Assembly (NCBI RefSeq): GCF_012223425.1
Contig: NZ_CP038799.1
Span: 620,001-684,000 of the forward strand
Source: Mycolicibacterium frederiksbergense
GTDB lineage: Bacteria; Actinomycetota; Actinomycetes; Mycobacteriales; Mycobacteriaceae
Reading direction: 5' to 3'
DNA: 64,000 nucleotides
Both the position numbers and the translations under genes were made by a program. Below are positions 1 to 8,244 of the stretch, piece after piece. Every line of letters begins with the position of its first letter. The first letter of the stretch is position 1. Below the pieces are notes generated by a model. That model did not search any database. It saw only the letters and a list, made by a program, of their open reading frames with translations, and was not told the DNA's origin.

Positions 1-1098
1 GAGTTTCCGGTACACCAGGTTCCGCAACCCATTGCGTGGCCGGGATCATCGGACCGGAACTTCTACGACCGTTCCTACTTCAACGCCCACGACCGCACCG
101 GCGACATCTTCGTCATCACCGGGCTGGGCTACTACCCCAATCTCGGGGTGAAGGACGCCTTCCTGCTGGTACGCCGCGGCGATGTGCAGACCGCGGTGCA
201 CCTGTCCGACGCACTCGATCAGGACCGGCTCAACCAGCACGTCAACGGTTATCGCGTCGAGGTCACCGACCCGCTGCACAGTCTGCGGATCACCCTGGAG
301 GAGACCGACGGTATCGCCGCCGATCTCACCTGGAACGGCCTGTTCGACGTGGTGCAGGAGCAGCGCCACCTGATGCGCCAGGGCAACCGGGTGACGTTGG
401 ACGCCCAGCGCTTCGCCCAGTTGGGTTCCTGGAGTGGTCATCTGGAGATCGACGGGGAACGCATCGCGGTGGACCCGGCGACCTGGATCGGGTCACGCGA
501 CCGGTCCTGGGGCATCCGCCCGATCGGTGAGGCCGAAACGCCCGGCCGGCCTGCCGATCCCCCGTTCGAAGGTATGTGGTGGCTGTATGTCCCGATGGCG
601 TTCGACGACTACTCCATCGTCATCATCATCCAGGAGGCACCCGACGGGTTCCGCTCCCTGAACGACTGCACCCGGATCTTCAAGGACGGCCGCGTCGAGC
701 AGCTCGGCTGGCCCAGGGTGAAGGTCCACTACCGCTCCGGTACCCGCATCCCCACCGGCGCCACCATCGACGCGACGGCACCCGACGGTACCGCGCTGCG
801 ATTCGACGTGGAATCCAAACTGCCGGTGCCGATTCACGTCGGCGGCGGCTACGGCGGCGACTCGGACTGGATCCACGGCGTGTGGAAGGGCGAGAAGTTC
901 ACCGAGCGGCTGACCTATGACATGACCGACCCGGCGATCATCGGCCGGGCCGCTTTCGGGGTCATCGACCATGTGGGCCGGGCGGTCTGCACCGAGGGAG
1001 ACAAGGCTCCGGTCGAAGGCTGGGGTCTGTTCGAGCACGGCGCGCTGGGCCGGCACGACCCATCCGGGTTCGCCGACTGGCTCACCGTCGCCCCCTAG
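1..1098 (+). CDS. Conserved protein of unknown function (5' truncated)
   Basis: The reading frame is open from the first base of the window, so the gene starts upstream; 365 residues are visible. No catalytic motif or membrane segment is recognised. The sequence is rich in Trp, Tyr and Asp with beta-type patterning, and resembles in general style actinobacterial conserved proteins found near lipid and steroid catabolism genes. That resemblance is an impression, not a family assignment. The TAG stop at 1096-1098 is where an insertion sequence has landed: its first two bases are the duplicated target and its third is the first base of the element. Removing the element would also leave a TAG, so the protein is probably intact. 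Confidence 0.6.
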   Translation, partial: EFPVHQVPQPIAWPGSSDRNFYDRSYFNAHDRTGDIFVITGLGYYPNLGVKDAFLLVRRGDVQTAVHLSDALDQDRLNQHVNGYRVEVTDPLHSLRITLEETDGIAADLTWNGLFDVVQEQRHLMRQGNRVTLDAQRFAQLGSWSGHLEIDGERIAVDPATWIGSRDRSWGIRPIGEAETPGRPADPPFEGMWWLYVPMAFDDYSIVIIIQEAPDGFRSLNDCTRIFKDGRVEQLGWPRVKVHYRSGTRIPTGATIDATAPDGTALRFDVESKLPVPIHVGGGYGGDSDWIHGVWKGEKFTERLTYDMTDPAIIGRAAFGVIDHVGRAVCTEGDKAPVEGWGLFEHGALGRHDPSGFADWLTVAP

Positions 1099-2039
1099 GG
1101 CGTGTCTGACAAATGTTTCGGGTGTTTCGGCTGAGACTTAGGCCATGTCACGGTTCCAGCTGCTCACCGATGCTCAATGGTCGTTGATTGAAGAGCTTCT
1201 TCCTGTTCGGACAGGTAAGAAGGGCAGGCCTTTTCGGGATGCCCGCCAGATGCTCGAGGGGATCATCTACCGGTACCGGTGCGGCATCGCCTGGCGCGAC
1301 GTTCCCGAGGCGTTTGGGCCGTGGCAGACGATCTGGACCTGGCATCGAAGGATGAGCGCAGAGGGCACCTGGGATGCGGTGTTGGCGCGGTTGCTGGCTG
1401 CCGCCGACGAAGCCGGGATCATCGATTGGTCGGTGTCGGTGGATTCCACGATCGCCCGTGCTCATCAACATGCCACGAACATCACCCGTGACACAGGGGG
1501 CTGGGTCGAATTACACAAATCTGGCCAGCGAGCCGCCTGACCACGGCATTGGCCGCTCCCGCGGCGGACTGACCAGCAAGATCCATCACCTCGTCGACGG
1601 CCACGGACGACCGTTGGTCGTGCTCGTGGGCGCTGGCCAAGCCAACGACGGACCGGTTCTGGAGCATTTGCTCGCCCACCTGAAAGTCGAGCGCTGCGGT
1701 CGGGGGCGGCCACGCACGCGGCCTGATCGCCTGCGTGGCGACAAGGCCTATTCCAGCCGAGCGACTCGACAGCGGCTGCGACGACGAGGGATCGTCGCAG
1801 TCATTCCCGAACCGTCCGATCAGATCGGCCACCGCAAACGTCGTGGCACCCAAGGCGGGCGACCACCAGCCTTCGATGCCGAAGACTACAAGGGCCGCAA
1901 CGTCATCGAACGCAACTTCAACGTCGTCAAGCAATGGCGCGGTCTGGCCACCCGCTACGACAAACTCGCCATCGTTTACCGCGGCGGAGCAGTCCTAAGG
2001 GCCATCACACTTTGGCTACCGCATTTATCAGACACGGCC
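1098..2039 (+). mobile_element. IS5-family (IS427-type) insertion sequence, 942 bp
   Basis: The left end GGGCGTGTCTGACAAATG and the reverse complement of the right end, GGCCGTGTCTGATAAATG, form an imperfect terminal inverted repeat (about 16 of 18 matching). A TA dinucleotide flanks both ends (1096-1097 and 2040-2041), consistent with a target duplication. Inside are two overlapping frames that together encode a DDE transposase, as is usual for the IS427 group. Both ends and the whole coding region are present, so this looks like a complete copy. Confidence 0.88.
1145..1540 (+). CDS. IS5-family transposase, N-terminal frame (orfA)
   Basis: This 131-residue frame holds the N-terminal DUF4096-type domain (LTDAQWSLIEELLP, RDVPEAFGPWQTIWTWHRR) and the first catalytic aspartate in the segment WSVSVDSTIARAHQ. 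It ends at a TGA shortly after the point where the protein should continue in the next frame. In this IS group a single transposase is made by ribosomal frameshifting. Here the change needed is +1 (or -2), somewhere between the G run at 1496-1500 and the stop at 1538-1540. A true mutation that splits the gene cannot be excluded from sequence alone. Confidence 0.8.
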   Translation: MSRFQLLTDAQWSLIEELLPVRTGKKGRPFRDARQMLEGIIYRYRCGIAWRDVPEAFGPWQTIWTWHRRMSAEGTWDAVLARLLAAADEAGIIDWSVSVDSTIARAHQHATNITRDTGGWVELHKSGQRAA

Positions 2040-2042
2040 TAG
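1374..2042 (+). CDS. IS5-family transposase, C-terminal frame (orfB)
   Basis: The useful part of this frame begins near 1530 with the IS5 signature GIGRSRGGLTSKIH. It carries the second catalytic aspartate in LRGDKAYSS and the catalytic glutamate in GRNVIERNFNVVKQWRGLATRYDK, completing the DDE triad begun in orfA. The open frame extends upstream over orfA but is unlikely to be translated from its own start; frameshifting from orfA is the expected route. The TAG stop (2040-2042) lies outside the element and is supplied by the duplicated TA of the target plus the next genomic G. Confidence 0.8.
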   Translation: MRCWRGCWLPPTKPGSSIGRCRWIPRSPVLINMPRTSPVTQGAGSNYTNLASEPPDHGIGRSRGGLTSKIHHLVDGHGRPLVVLVGAGQANDGPVLEHLLAHLKVERCGRGRPRTRPDRLRGDKAYSSRATRQRLRRRGIVAVIPEPSDQIGHRKRRGTQGGRPPAFDAEDYKGRNVIERNFNVVKQWRGLATRYDKLAIVYRGGAVLRAITLWLPHLSDTA

Positions 2043-2087
2043 ATCTCCTCGCGAGCTGGGGGCACCTCCCGCTTGCGAGCGGGTGAA

Positions 2088-2453
2088 CTAGGCCACCCAG
2101 CACAGCGCGCCGGCGGCCACCGCCTCCACCAGGCAGTAGAACCAGTTGGGGTAGAACGACGTCCGGTCACCGAGCACCGCGGACGCCACCCGGCCCAGCG
2201 CCATCCCGCCCAGTGCCGCGCCGACGGTGATCAGCACGCCGGTGCGCACCTCCCCCGGCGTGGCCGCCGCATACCCGAGCACCACGGCGATGGCCACACC
2301 GAAACCGCCATACACCGCACGCACTTCCGCGCGCTGCGCATCGGCGGCCAGGGTGAACCCGAACGGGCGCAGCATGGTCGCCGGCGCAGCAAGCGCATAC
2401 AGACCCATACCGAGGAAGAACACCCCGACGATGCCGATCACTACTAGGGCCAC
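2088..2453 (-). CDS. DUF4345-like small membrane protein
   Basis: This is a 121-residue integral membrane protein with about four hydrophobic segments. It matches the DUF4345 style, with a central AEVRAVYGGFGVAIAV stretch like that family's conserved motif. Function is unknown. The start chosen is the GTG at 2453-2451 because an AGGAGG ribosome binding site sits five bases upstream (2459-2464). A longer frame to 2489 would overlap the start of the divergent AraC gene and lacks such a site. It is divergent from the AraC-family regulator and may be its target. Confidence 0.7.
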   Translation of the reverse strand: MALVVIGIVGVFFLGMGLYALAAPATMLRPFGFTLAADAQRAEVRAVYGGFGVAIAVVLGYAAATPGEVRTGVLITVGAALGGMALGRVASAVLGDRTSFYPNWFYCLVEAVAAGALCWVA

Positions 2454-2487
2454 GGTAACCTCCTGAGCACTTGACGAGGAGTCCAGC

Positions 2488-3273
2488 ATGTCGCCCCGAG
2501 CACCCGCTCCGCTTCCACAAACCTGCTATCCGGCGGTGTGGTTGTGGCCGGGACAGGCCCTCTATTCCGGCCCCGGTCTGGGCCTGCAACCCCACTCCGG
2601 CTCGGTGTGGTGCCTGGCCGTCGGGGTGGACGGGCCGCTGACGGTGCAGGTCGGCACGCAGCGCATCGAGGCGCGCACGGCGCTGATACCGCCGCGGCTG
2701 GTGCACCACCTGACGATGACGGGATCTTCTCCCGTCGCTCCGCTCGCCCCGACCCCGCTGGTGTCGTGTTACCTCGACCCCGCCTCGCAGCGCTCGGCCG
2801 CCTGCCGTGCGCAGTTCGACCGGTTCCACGGCGATATCGGCGTCCAGCACGCCGCCGAGACCGCACTGCTCACCCCGCCCACCGATGACATCGAGGCGCT
2901 GCGCTGGCTGGATATCGCGGCACCCTCGGATGTCCGGGTGATCGACCCGCGAATCGAGCTGGCCGCCAAGCAGGTTCGAGACGACCCGGCCGCCGCGGTG
3001 CCGGCCGCCGAGCTCGCCGCGTCGGCCGGGCTGTCCGAATCCCGGTTCCTGCACCTGTTCCGGCAGGAGATCGGGTCCAGTCTGCGCCGCTACCGGCTGT
3101 GGTGCCGGCTGATGCGGGCCGGGGCGGAGCTCGCCGCGGGCCAGAATCTCACCACCGCCGCGGCCGAAGCCGGGTTCGCCAGCCCGTCGCATCTGGCCGA
3201 CCGTTTCAAGACGACGTTCGGCTTGTCGGCCACGCAGCTACTCGCGACGGGCCTGACGATCCGGACGCCCTGA
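2488..3273 (+). CDS. AraC-family transcriptional regulator
   Basis: The 261-residue protein has a cupin-like N-terminal sensing region and a C-terminal AraC/XylS double helix-turn-helix from about residue 155 to 255. The first helix-turn-helix is around AAELAASAGLSESRFLHLF, and the second includes TTAAAEAGFASPSHLADRFK, the canonical F.....HF.R-type signature. The ATG is preceded by GAGGAG about eight bases upstream. It is transcribed divergently from the DUF4345-like gene and its stop lies two bases from the stop of the convergent monooxygenase gene. The inducer cannot be read from the sequence. Confidence 0.88.
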   Translation: MSPRAPAPLPQTCYPAVWLWPGQALYSGPGLGLQPHSGSVWCLAVGVDGPLTVQVGTQRIEARTALIPPRLVHHLTMTGSSPVAPLAPTPLVSCYLDPASQRSAACRAQFDRFHGDIGVQHAAETALLTPPTDDIEALRWLDIAAPSDVRVIDPRIELAAKQVRDDPAAAVPAAELAASAGLSESRFLHLFRQEIGSSLRRYRLWCRLMRAGAELAAGQNLTTAAAEAGFASPSHLADRFKTTFGLSATQLLATGLTIRTP

Positions 3274-3275
3274 AC

Positions 3276-4826
3276 TCAGCCCGCGACGGTGCGCAGAGTC
3301 TGGTCAGCGGGCGGCGTGTCGGCCTCAGACACGCTCACTCGCGGGGAAGCCGCGGCGGCCTGCACCCGGCCGAACACCATCGACTCCTCGATCCGGTCGA
3401 AACGATGCTCGACGGTATCCAGCGCGTAGTTGTGCCGGACGTTCCACGGCCGCTTCGTCCCCGATTTGGGCAGTGCGTGCGGGGAGCGTTTGATGTAGCC
3501 GGCGTCGAGGTCGAACGTCGGCTTCTCCGGCATGACGGTCGAGCCCAGGTGCGGGTAGGCGCTGGTGTAGCCGTGGGAATCCATGTAGGCCAACAATTTG
3601 GCCACCGCCCGCGCGGTCATGTCGGCGCGCAACGTCCAGGACGCGTTGGTGTAACCGATGCACCAGGCCATGTTGGGGATGTCCTCGAGCAGATGTTCCT
3701 TGTAGACGAAGCGTTCGGTGGGGTCGACCCGTTTACCGTCCATGGAGATCTCGATGCCGCCGAATGACTGCAACTGCAGACCGGTGGCGGTGACGATGAT
3801 GTCGGCGTCGATACGGTCCCCCGAGGTCAGCACGATGCCGTCGGCGTCGATGCGGTCGATGTGTTCGGTGACCACCTCGGCGCGGCCGGCGCTGATGTCC
3901 TCGAACAGATCACCGTCGAGCACCAGGCACATCCGCTGGTCCCACGGGTTGTAACGCGGCTTGAAATGGACGTCGACCGGATAGCCCTCGGGCAGTTCGG
4001 CAATGGTGGCCCGGCGGATCACCTTGCGGCCGAGGCCCGGCGCCTTGCGGAAGAACATGTACAGCAGAAAGTGATACCAGGCGTTGCGGAACCGGACGAC
4101 CTGGTGGGCGATCTTGCGCGGCAGCACCTTCCGGACCGCCTGCATCGGCTTGGGCACCGCGGGCATGGACATCATGTAGGTCGGTGAGCGTTGCAGCATG
4201 GTCACGTGGGCTGCCTTCTCGGCCAACTCGGGCACCAGGCTGATCGCGGTCGCGCCGCTGCCGATGACCACCACCCGCTTGCCGGCGTAGTCGAGGTCCT
4301 CCGGCCAGAACTGCGGATGCACGACGGTCCCGGCGAAGGACTCGATGCCCGGGAAATCCGGGGTGTGCGCCTGGTCGTAGTTGTAATAGCCGGTCCCGAA
4401 GAAGACGAACCTTGCCCGGTGGGTGGTGGCCACCCCGTCCTGTTCGGCGTGCACCGTCCAGGTGTCGGTTGCCGAATCCCAGTCCACCGAGGACACCCGC
4501 GTATCGAACCGGATGTGCCGGTCGATGCCGTACTTGCGGGCCGTCTCGGTCAGGTACTCGCGGATGTCAGCGCCGTCGGCGACATGCTCGCGTCGGGTCC
4601 ACGGCTCATACGGGTAGCTGAGGGTGAAGATATCGCTGTCGGAACGAATCCCCGGGTAGCGGAACAGGTCCCAGGTGCCGCCGATGCGCTGCCTGCGTTC
4701 CAGGATGGTGTAGCTCAGCCCGGGATTGCGCTCGTGGATGCGGTAGGCGGCGTTGATACCCGAGATACCGGCACCGATGATCAGCACATCGGAGAACTCG
4801 GGTTCGGTCGCAGTTTCGTTGGACAC
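3276..4826 (-). CDS. EthA-like FAD-dependent Baeyer-Villiger monooxygenase
   Basis: This 516-residue flavoprotein is predicted to use FAD and NADPH to insert oxygen next to carbonyl groups. The N-terminal FAD Rossmann motif GAGISGINA is at residues 17-25. The segment GGTWDLFRYPGIRSDSD follows, and the Baeyer-Villiger fingerprint FxGxxxHxxxW is present as FAGTVVHPQFW. The NADPH Rossmann motif is VVIGSGATA. Many segments match my memory of mycobacterial EthA, the ethionamide activator. The length slightly exceeds EthA (489), mostly at the C terminus. The GTG start is set by AAGGAGG (4834-4840) seven bases upstream. No EthR-like TetR gene is adjacent; the AraC gene lies tail to tail. Confidence 0.88.
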   Translation of the reverse strand: MSNETATEPEFSDVLIIGAGISGINAAYRIHERNPGLSYTILERRQRIGGTWDLFRYPGIRSDSDIFTLSYPYEPWTRREHVADGADIREYLTETARKYGIDRHIRFDTRVSSVDWDSATDTWTVHAEQDGVATTHRARFVFFGTGYYNYDQAHTPDFPGIESFAGTVVHPQFWPEDLDYAGKRVVVIGSGATAISLVPELAEKAAHVTMLQRSPTYMMSMPAVPKPMQAVRKVLPRKIAHQVVRFRNAWYHFLLYMFFRKAPGLGRKVIRRATIAELPEGYPVDVHFKPRYNPWDQRMCLVLDGDLFEDISAGRAEVVTEHIDRIDADGIVLTSGDRIDADIIVTATGLQLQSFGGIEISMDGKRVDPTERFVYKEHLLEDIPNMAWCIGYTNASWTLRADMTARAVAKLLAYMDSHGYTSAYPHLGSTVMPEKPTFDLDAGYIKRSPHALPKSGTKRPWNVRHNYALDTVEHRFDRIEESMVFGRVQAAAASPRVSVSEADTPPADQTLRTVAG

Positions 4827-4873
4827 CGGACAACCTCCTTGTGGTCCTGCCCCGTACCACCCACCTTAGGACC

Positions 4874-5854
4874 TCAGGTGCGCAGCTCGTCAACGATCTG
4901 GGCCAGCAATTCCGTTTCGATCGGTCCGGGCTGATAGATGCAGATCCGGTCCGAGATGCCGTCCACGCGGTCCCGGATATGGGCCGCCACCTGCGCCGGG
5001 GTGCCGCACGCGGCGATGGTGTGCAGCACATCGTCGTCGATGAGCGCGCCCATCTCCGACCAGCGGCCCTGCTTGGACAGCGCGTTCAGTTCGGGCTGCA
5101 GGTCCCCCCAGCCGTGGATGTCGAGCACCGGCCGGTAGGCGGGTGTGGACCCGTAGAAGGCCAGCAGCTGCCGGGTGGCCGTGTGGTCCTCACCCACCGA
5201 CACGATGATCTCGGGGACGATCGCCAGGTCGGCGCGGGTGCGTCCGCCCGCGGCGAGGCCCTCGTCGACGGCGGTCATGGTGACCTCGTGCAGGAACTTC
5301 TTGTTGCCGAACGGCATCACCAGCAGACCGTCGGCGTGCTGCGCGGTCGCCTTGGTCAGCCGCGGCCCGAGGGCGCCGACGTAGATGGGCGGCGGCCCGT
5401 ACGGGTTGTCGCGCGGGGTGAACGTCGGCGTCATCAGGGTGTGGCGGTAGTACTCACCCCGGAAATCCAGCCGCTCCCCGGTGGACCAGGTGGTGAAGAT
5501 GGCGCGCAGCGCCGCGACGAGTTCGGTCATCCGCACCACCGGGCGGTCGAACTCGGCGCCGAACCGCTTCTCGATCTGGGTGCGGATCTGGGTGCCCAGC
5601 CCCAGGGTGAACCGGCCCTGGGTCAGGATCTGGTGGTCGATGGCCTGGTGCGCCAGATGGATCGGGTTGCGCGGGAACGCGATCGCCACGTTGGTCATCA
5701 GGTCCAGGCCGCCGACGGTGGAGGCCAGCGTCAACGGCGTGAAGACGTCGTGCGGCCCCTCGAAGGTGAACACCCCACTGGCCCCGGCATCGCGTAGCGC
5801 CTCGGCGCGTTCGATGGCTCCCACAGGACCGAACAGCGCAGTCATCACCTTCAC
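4874..5854 (-). CDS. F420-dependent luciferase-like (LLM class) oxidoreductase
   Basis: This 326-residue TIM-barrel oxidoreductase belongs to the luciferase-like superfamily, probably using coenzyme F420 and close to the TIGR03617 group. Supporting segments are GASGVFTFEGPHDVFTPLTLAS, IAFPRNPIHLAHQAIDHQ, TQGRFTLGLGTQI and PPIYVGALGPRLTKATAQHADG. The substrate is unknown. I chose the GTG at 5854-5852 (VKVMTALFGP) as the start, which places AGGG eight bases upstream. A GTG nine bases earlier is also possible. The gene is divergent from the amine oxidase gene, and a 62-bp imperfect palindrome lies between them. It follows the Baeyer-Villiger gene in opposite reading order on the same strand and may be cotranscribed with it. 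Confidence 0.82.
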   Translation of the reverse strand: MKVMTALFGPVGAIERAEALRDAGASGVFTFEGPHDVFTPLTLASTVGGLDLMTNVAIAFPRNPIHLAHQAIDHQILTQGRFTLGLGTQIRTQIEKRFGAEFDRPVVRMTELVAALRAIFTTWSTGERLDFRGEYYRHTLMTPTFTPRDNPYGPPPIYVGALGPRLTKATAQHADGLLVMPFGNKKFLHEVTMTAVDEGLAAGGRTRADLAIVPEIIVSVGEDHTATRQLLAFYGSTPAYRPVLDIHGWGDLQPELNALSKQGRWSEMGALIDDDVLHTIAACGTPAQVAAHIRDRVDGISDRICIYQPGPIETELLAQIVDELRT

Positions 5855-5864
5855 AGCGGGCACC

Positions 5865-5926
5865 CTACTGCGATTTCGCCGTGAAATCGTGCGCATACCG
5901 CACGTTTTCACGCCGAAATCGCGTAG
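5865..5926. repeat. Imperfect 62-bp palindrome between divergent genes
   Basis: The left arm (5865-5893) and the reverse complement of the right arm (5899-5926) match at about 25 of 28 positions, with a five-base centre CATAC. The core CGATTTCG-C/G-CGTGAAA-x-CGTGCG reads the same from both sides. It fills most of the gap between the two divergent start codons. It could be a large operator, a cruciform, or a copy of a dispersed palindromic element; the sequence alone does not decide. Confidence 0.8.
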
Positions 5927-5935
5927 GAAGGGGGC

Positions 5936-7270
5936 GTGACCGATGTGATCGTGGTGGGGGCCGGATTCGCAGGACTGTCAGCGGCACGCGAGCTGACCAA
6001 ACGTGGGCACAAGGTGGTGGTGCTCGAAGGGCGGGACCGGGTCGGGGGTCGCGCCCACACCGCGACGCTGGCCGGGGTGCCCGTCGACCTGGGCGCGACG
6101 TTCGTCGGGCCGACCCAGGACGCCGTGATCGCGCTGGCCGCCGAACTGGGCTGCGAGACGGTGCCGACCTACAGTCGCGGCAAGAACCTCATCCGCTGGC
6201 ACGGCAAGGTGCGCTCCTACCGCAGCACCATCCCGAAACTGTCGCTGATCGAACTGCTCGACGTGTCCCGTATCCAGTGGCGTTTCGACCGGCTGAGCAA
6301 GCTGATCCCGGTGACCGACACCTGGGCGGCCCCGGCCGCGCACCGGCTGGATCAGAAGAGCCTGGAGGGCTGGCTGCGCGCCGTCCATGCCAGCGCCTCC
6401 ACCCGCAATCTGATGGCCATCATGGCGCGGGTGACGTGGGGGTGCGAACCCGGCGATGTGTCGATGCTGCACGCGGTGCGCTACGTCAAGGCCGCCGGCG
6501 GGCTGGGCCGGATGCTCGACGTCAAGGGCGGCGCCCAGCAGGACCGCTTCCCGGCGGGCACCCAGCAGATCGCCGAGCGGATGGCCGCCGACCTCGGCGA
6601 CCGGGTGATCACCGGCGCGCCGGTACGAAGTATCACCCGCACCGGTTCCGGTTTCACCGTGGGGTCCGCGCGCGGCGAGCATGCCGCGAGCGCCCTCGTG
6701 CTGGCGATAGCGCCCGCCCACCGGGCGGCGATCACCTTCGATCCGCCGCTGCCCGCGGGCCACGTTCAGCTCGCGAAGCACTGGCCGCAGGGCAATCTCA
6801 GCAAGGCCTATGCCGCCTACGAGAAGCCGTTCTGGCGGACCGGGGGGTGCTCCGGGGAGGCGCTGTCGGATGAGGGCCCGATCTTCATCACCTTCGATGT
6901 CAGCCCCGGCGATGACGGGCCCGGGATCCTGCTGGGCTTCGCCGATGCGCGCACCTTCGACGACCTGGCGCCCGAGGTGCGTCGCGAACGCGCACTCGGG
7001 TGCTTCACGACGTTGTTCGGTGCCGCCGCCGCCACCCCGGTCGACTACCTGGATCACTGCTGGAGCGCCGAACCGTTCGCCCCCGGCGGGCCCACCGCGG
7101 CCGTACCGCCCGGTGCGTGGGTCGAGCACGGAGCGCACCTGCGTGAACCGGTGGACGGAATCTTCTGGGCCGGAACCGAAACCGCCGACCAGTGGACCGG
7201 TTTCCTGGATGGCGCGGTGCGCTCCGGGCACCGCGCGGCGGCCGAGGTGGGTGCCTACCTCAGGAGCTGA
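5936..7270 (+). CDS. Flavin monoamine oxidase family FAD-dependent oxidoreductase
   Basis: The 444-residue protein has the N-terminal dinucleotide-binding motif [19 protein letters not shown] followed by [13 protein letters not shown]. Its C-terminal FAD contact is [19 protein letters not shown], the pattern of flavin amine oxidases that oxidise primary or polyamines to aldehydes with release of ammonia and peroxide. It appears cytosolic, with no signal peptide. The GTG start follows an AGGAAGGGGG stretch. Its stop overlaps by 11 bp the stop of the convergent alpha/beta hydrolase gene. The substrate is not inferable; the nearby nitrogen cluster is too far away to be used as evidence. Confidence 0.85.
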   Translation: MTDVIVVGAGFAGLSAARELTKRGHKVVVLEGRDRVGGRAHTATLAGVPVDLGATFVGPTQDAVIALAAELGCETVPTYSRGKNLIRWHGKVRSYRSTIPKLSLIELLDVSRIQWRFDRLSKLIPVTDTWAAPAAHRLDQKSLEGWLRAVHASASTRNLMAIMARVTWGCEPGDVSMLHAVRYVKAAGGLGRMLDVKGGAQQDRFPAGTQQIAERMAADLGDRVITGAPVRSITRTGSGFTVGSARGEHAASALVLAIAPAHRAAITFDPPLPAGHVQLAKHWPQGNLSKAYAAYEKPFWRTGGCSGEALSDEGPIFITFDVSPGDDGPGILLGFADARTFDDLAPEVRRERALGCFTTLFGAAAATPVDYLDHCWSAEPFAPGGPTAAVPPGAWVEHGAHLREPVDGIFWAGTETADQWTGFLDGAVRSGHRAAAEVGAYLRS

Positions 7271-8183
7271 GGCGCTGCTGGGTAACCGATTCGGCGAGTG
7301 AACGCAAGGTGCGGTTCACCTCATCGGGGCATTCCAGGATGGCGCAGTGCCCGCCGGGCAGCTCCACGAACTCGGTCAGGTTGGGGGCGTGCTCGGCGAT
7401 GTGCCGGGACGCGTTGATCGGCAGCAACCGGTCCTTGGTGCTGCCGATGACCAGCGTCGGCACCGTCAGGTTGTGCAGCGAAATATGCTGTGCACCAAGT
7501 CCGTCGACCAATACCCGGGCCCATCCGCCGCGGCCCGCGGGCGAGGTGGTGGCGAACAGCCGGTACACCAGTTCGGCGACCGACGGATCGGCGTCGCGAC
7601 CGACCGCGAGGTAGGCGACGAAACGCTTGTTGGCCCGGTCGGCGAGCTTGGGGACCGGGGTGGCGCCGAAGGTCTTGAGCAGGGTCCCCGCGCCGCGGAT
7701 CCGGGTGGCGGCCAGCGCCGGCGGCACCTGGGCCAGCTGCACATCGCGCAACAAGTCCCCGGTGGTGGTGTTGATCAGCGCGACGGCGTCGGCGCATTGG
7801 GCGACGCGGTGCGGGTAACGCTGTGACCAGGCGCTGATGGCGATACCGCCCATCGAATGCCCGCCGATGACCGCGCGTTGCCCCGGGGCCAGCGTCGCAT
7901 CGAGCACCGCATCCAGATCGGCGGCCAGATGGTTGAGGCTGTAGGCCTTGCGGCCGCGCGGGGCCTCGCTGAGGCCGTGCCCGCGGTGGTCGTAAGCGAT
8001 CACCTTGTAGTCGCGGGCCAGGTCGGCGATCTGGTGGGCCCAGACCTCGATGGCGCAGGTGATGCCGTGTGCCAGCACGATCGGATAGCCGTCGTCGGGC
8101 CCGAAGACCCGGACGTGCAGCCGGGTGCCGTCGAAGGAACGTACGTGCACTGTGTTGGCCGGTGGGAGCGCTGGCAGTGTCAT
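7260..8183 (-). CDS. Alpha/beta-fold hydrolase
   Basis: The 307-residue protein is a typical alpha/beta hydrolase. The oxyanion region is [13 protein letters not shown] and [13 protein letters not shown] follows. The nucleophile elbow is GHSMGG with Ser as nucleophile, an acidic residue falls in [11 protein letters not shown], and a late histidine is in [12 protein letters not shown]. It probably hydrolyses an ester or acts on a small lipid-like substrate; the specific reaction is unknown. A GGAG lies about eight bases before the ATG. The neighbours are a convergent amine oxidase and, 61 bp upstream on the same strand, a zinc alcohol dehydrogenase, with which it could form an operon. Confidence 0.85.
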   Translation of the reverse strand: MTLPALPPANTVHVRSFDGTRLHVRVFGPDDGYPIVLAHGITCAIEVWAHQIADLARDYKVIAYDHRGHGLSEAPRGRKAYSLNHLAADLDAVLDATLAPGQRAVIGGHSMGGIAISAWSQRYPHRVAQCADAVALINTTTGDLLRDVQLAQVPPALAATRIRGAGTLLKTFGATPVPKLADRANKRFVAYLAVGRDADPSVAELVYRLFATTSPAGRGGWARVLVDGLGAQHISLHNLTVPTLVIGSTKDRLLPINASRHIAEHAPNLTEFVELPGGHCAILECPDEVNRTLRSLAESVTQQRLSS

Positions 8184-8244
8184 CGGAGTTGCTCCAATCA
8201 GTCGGCGCCGTTGCCGGTGGACAGGCCTTGCCTGGACAGGGATC

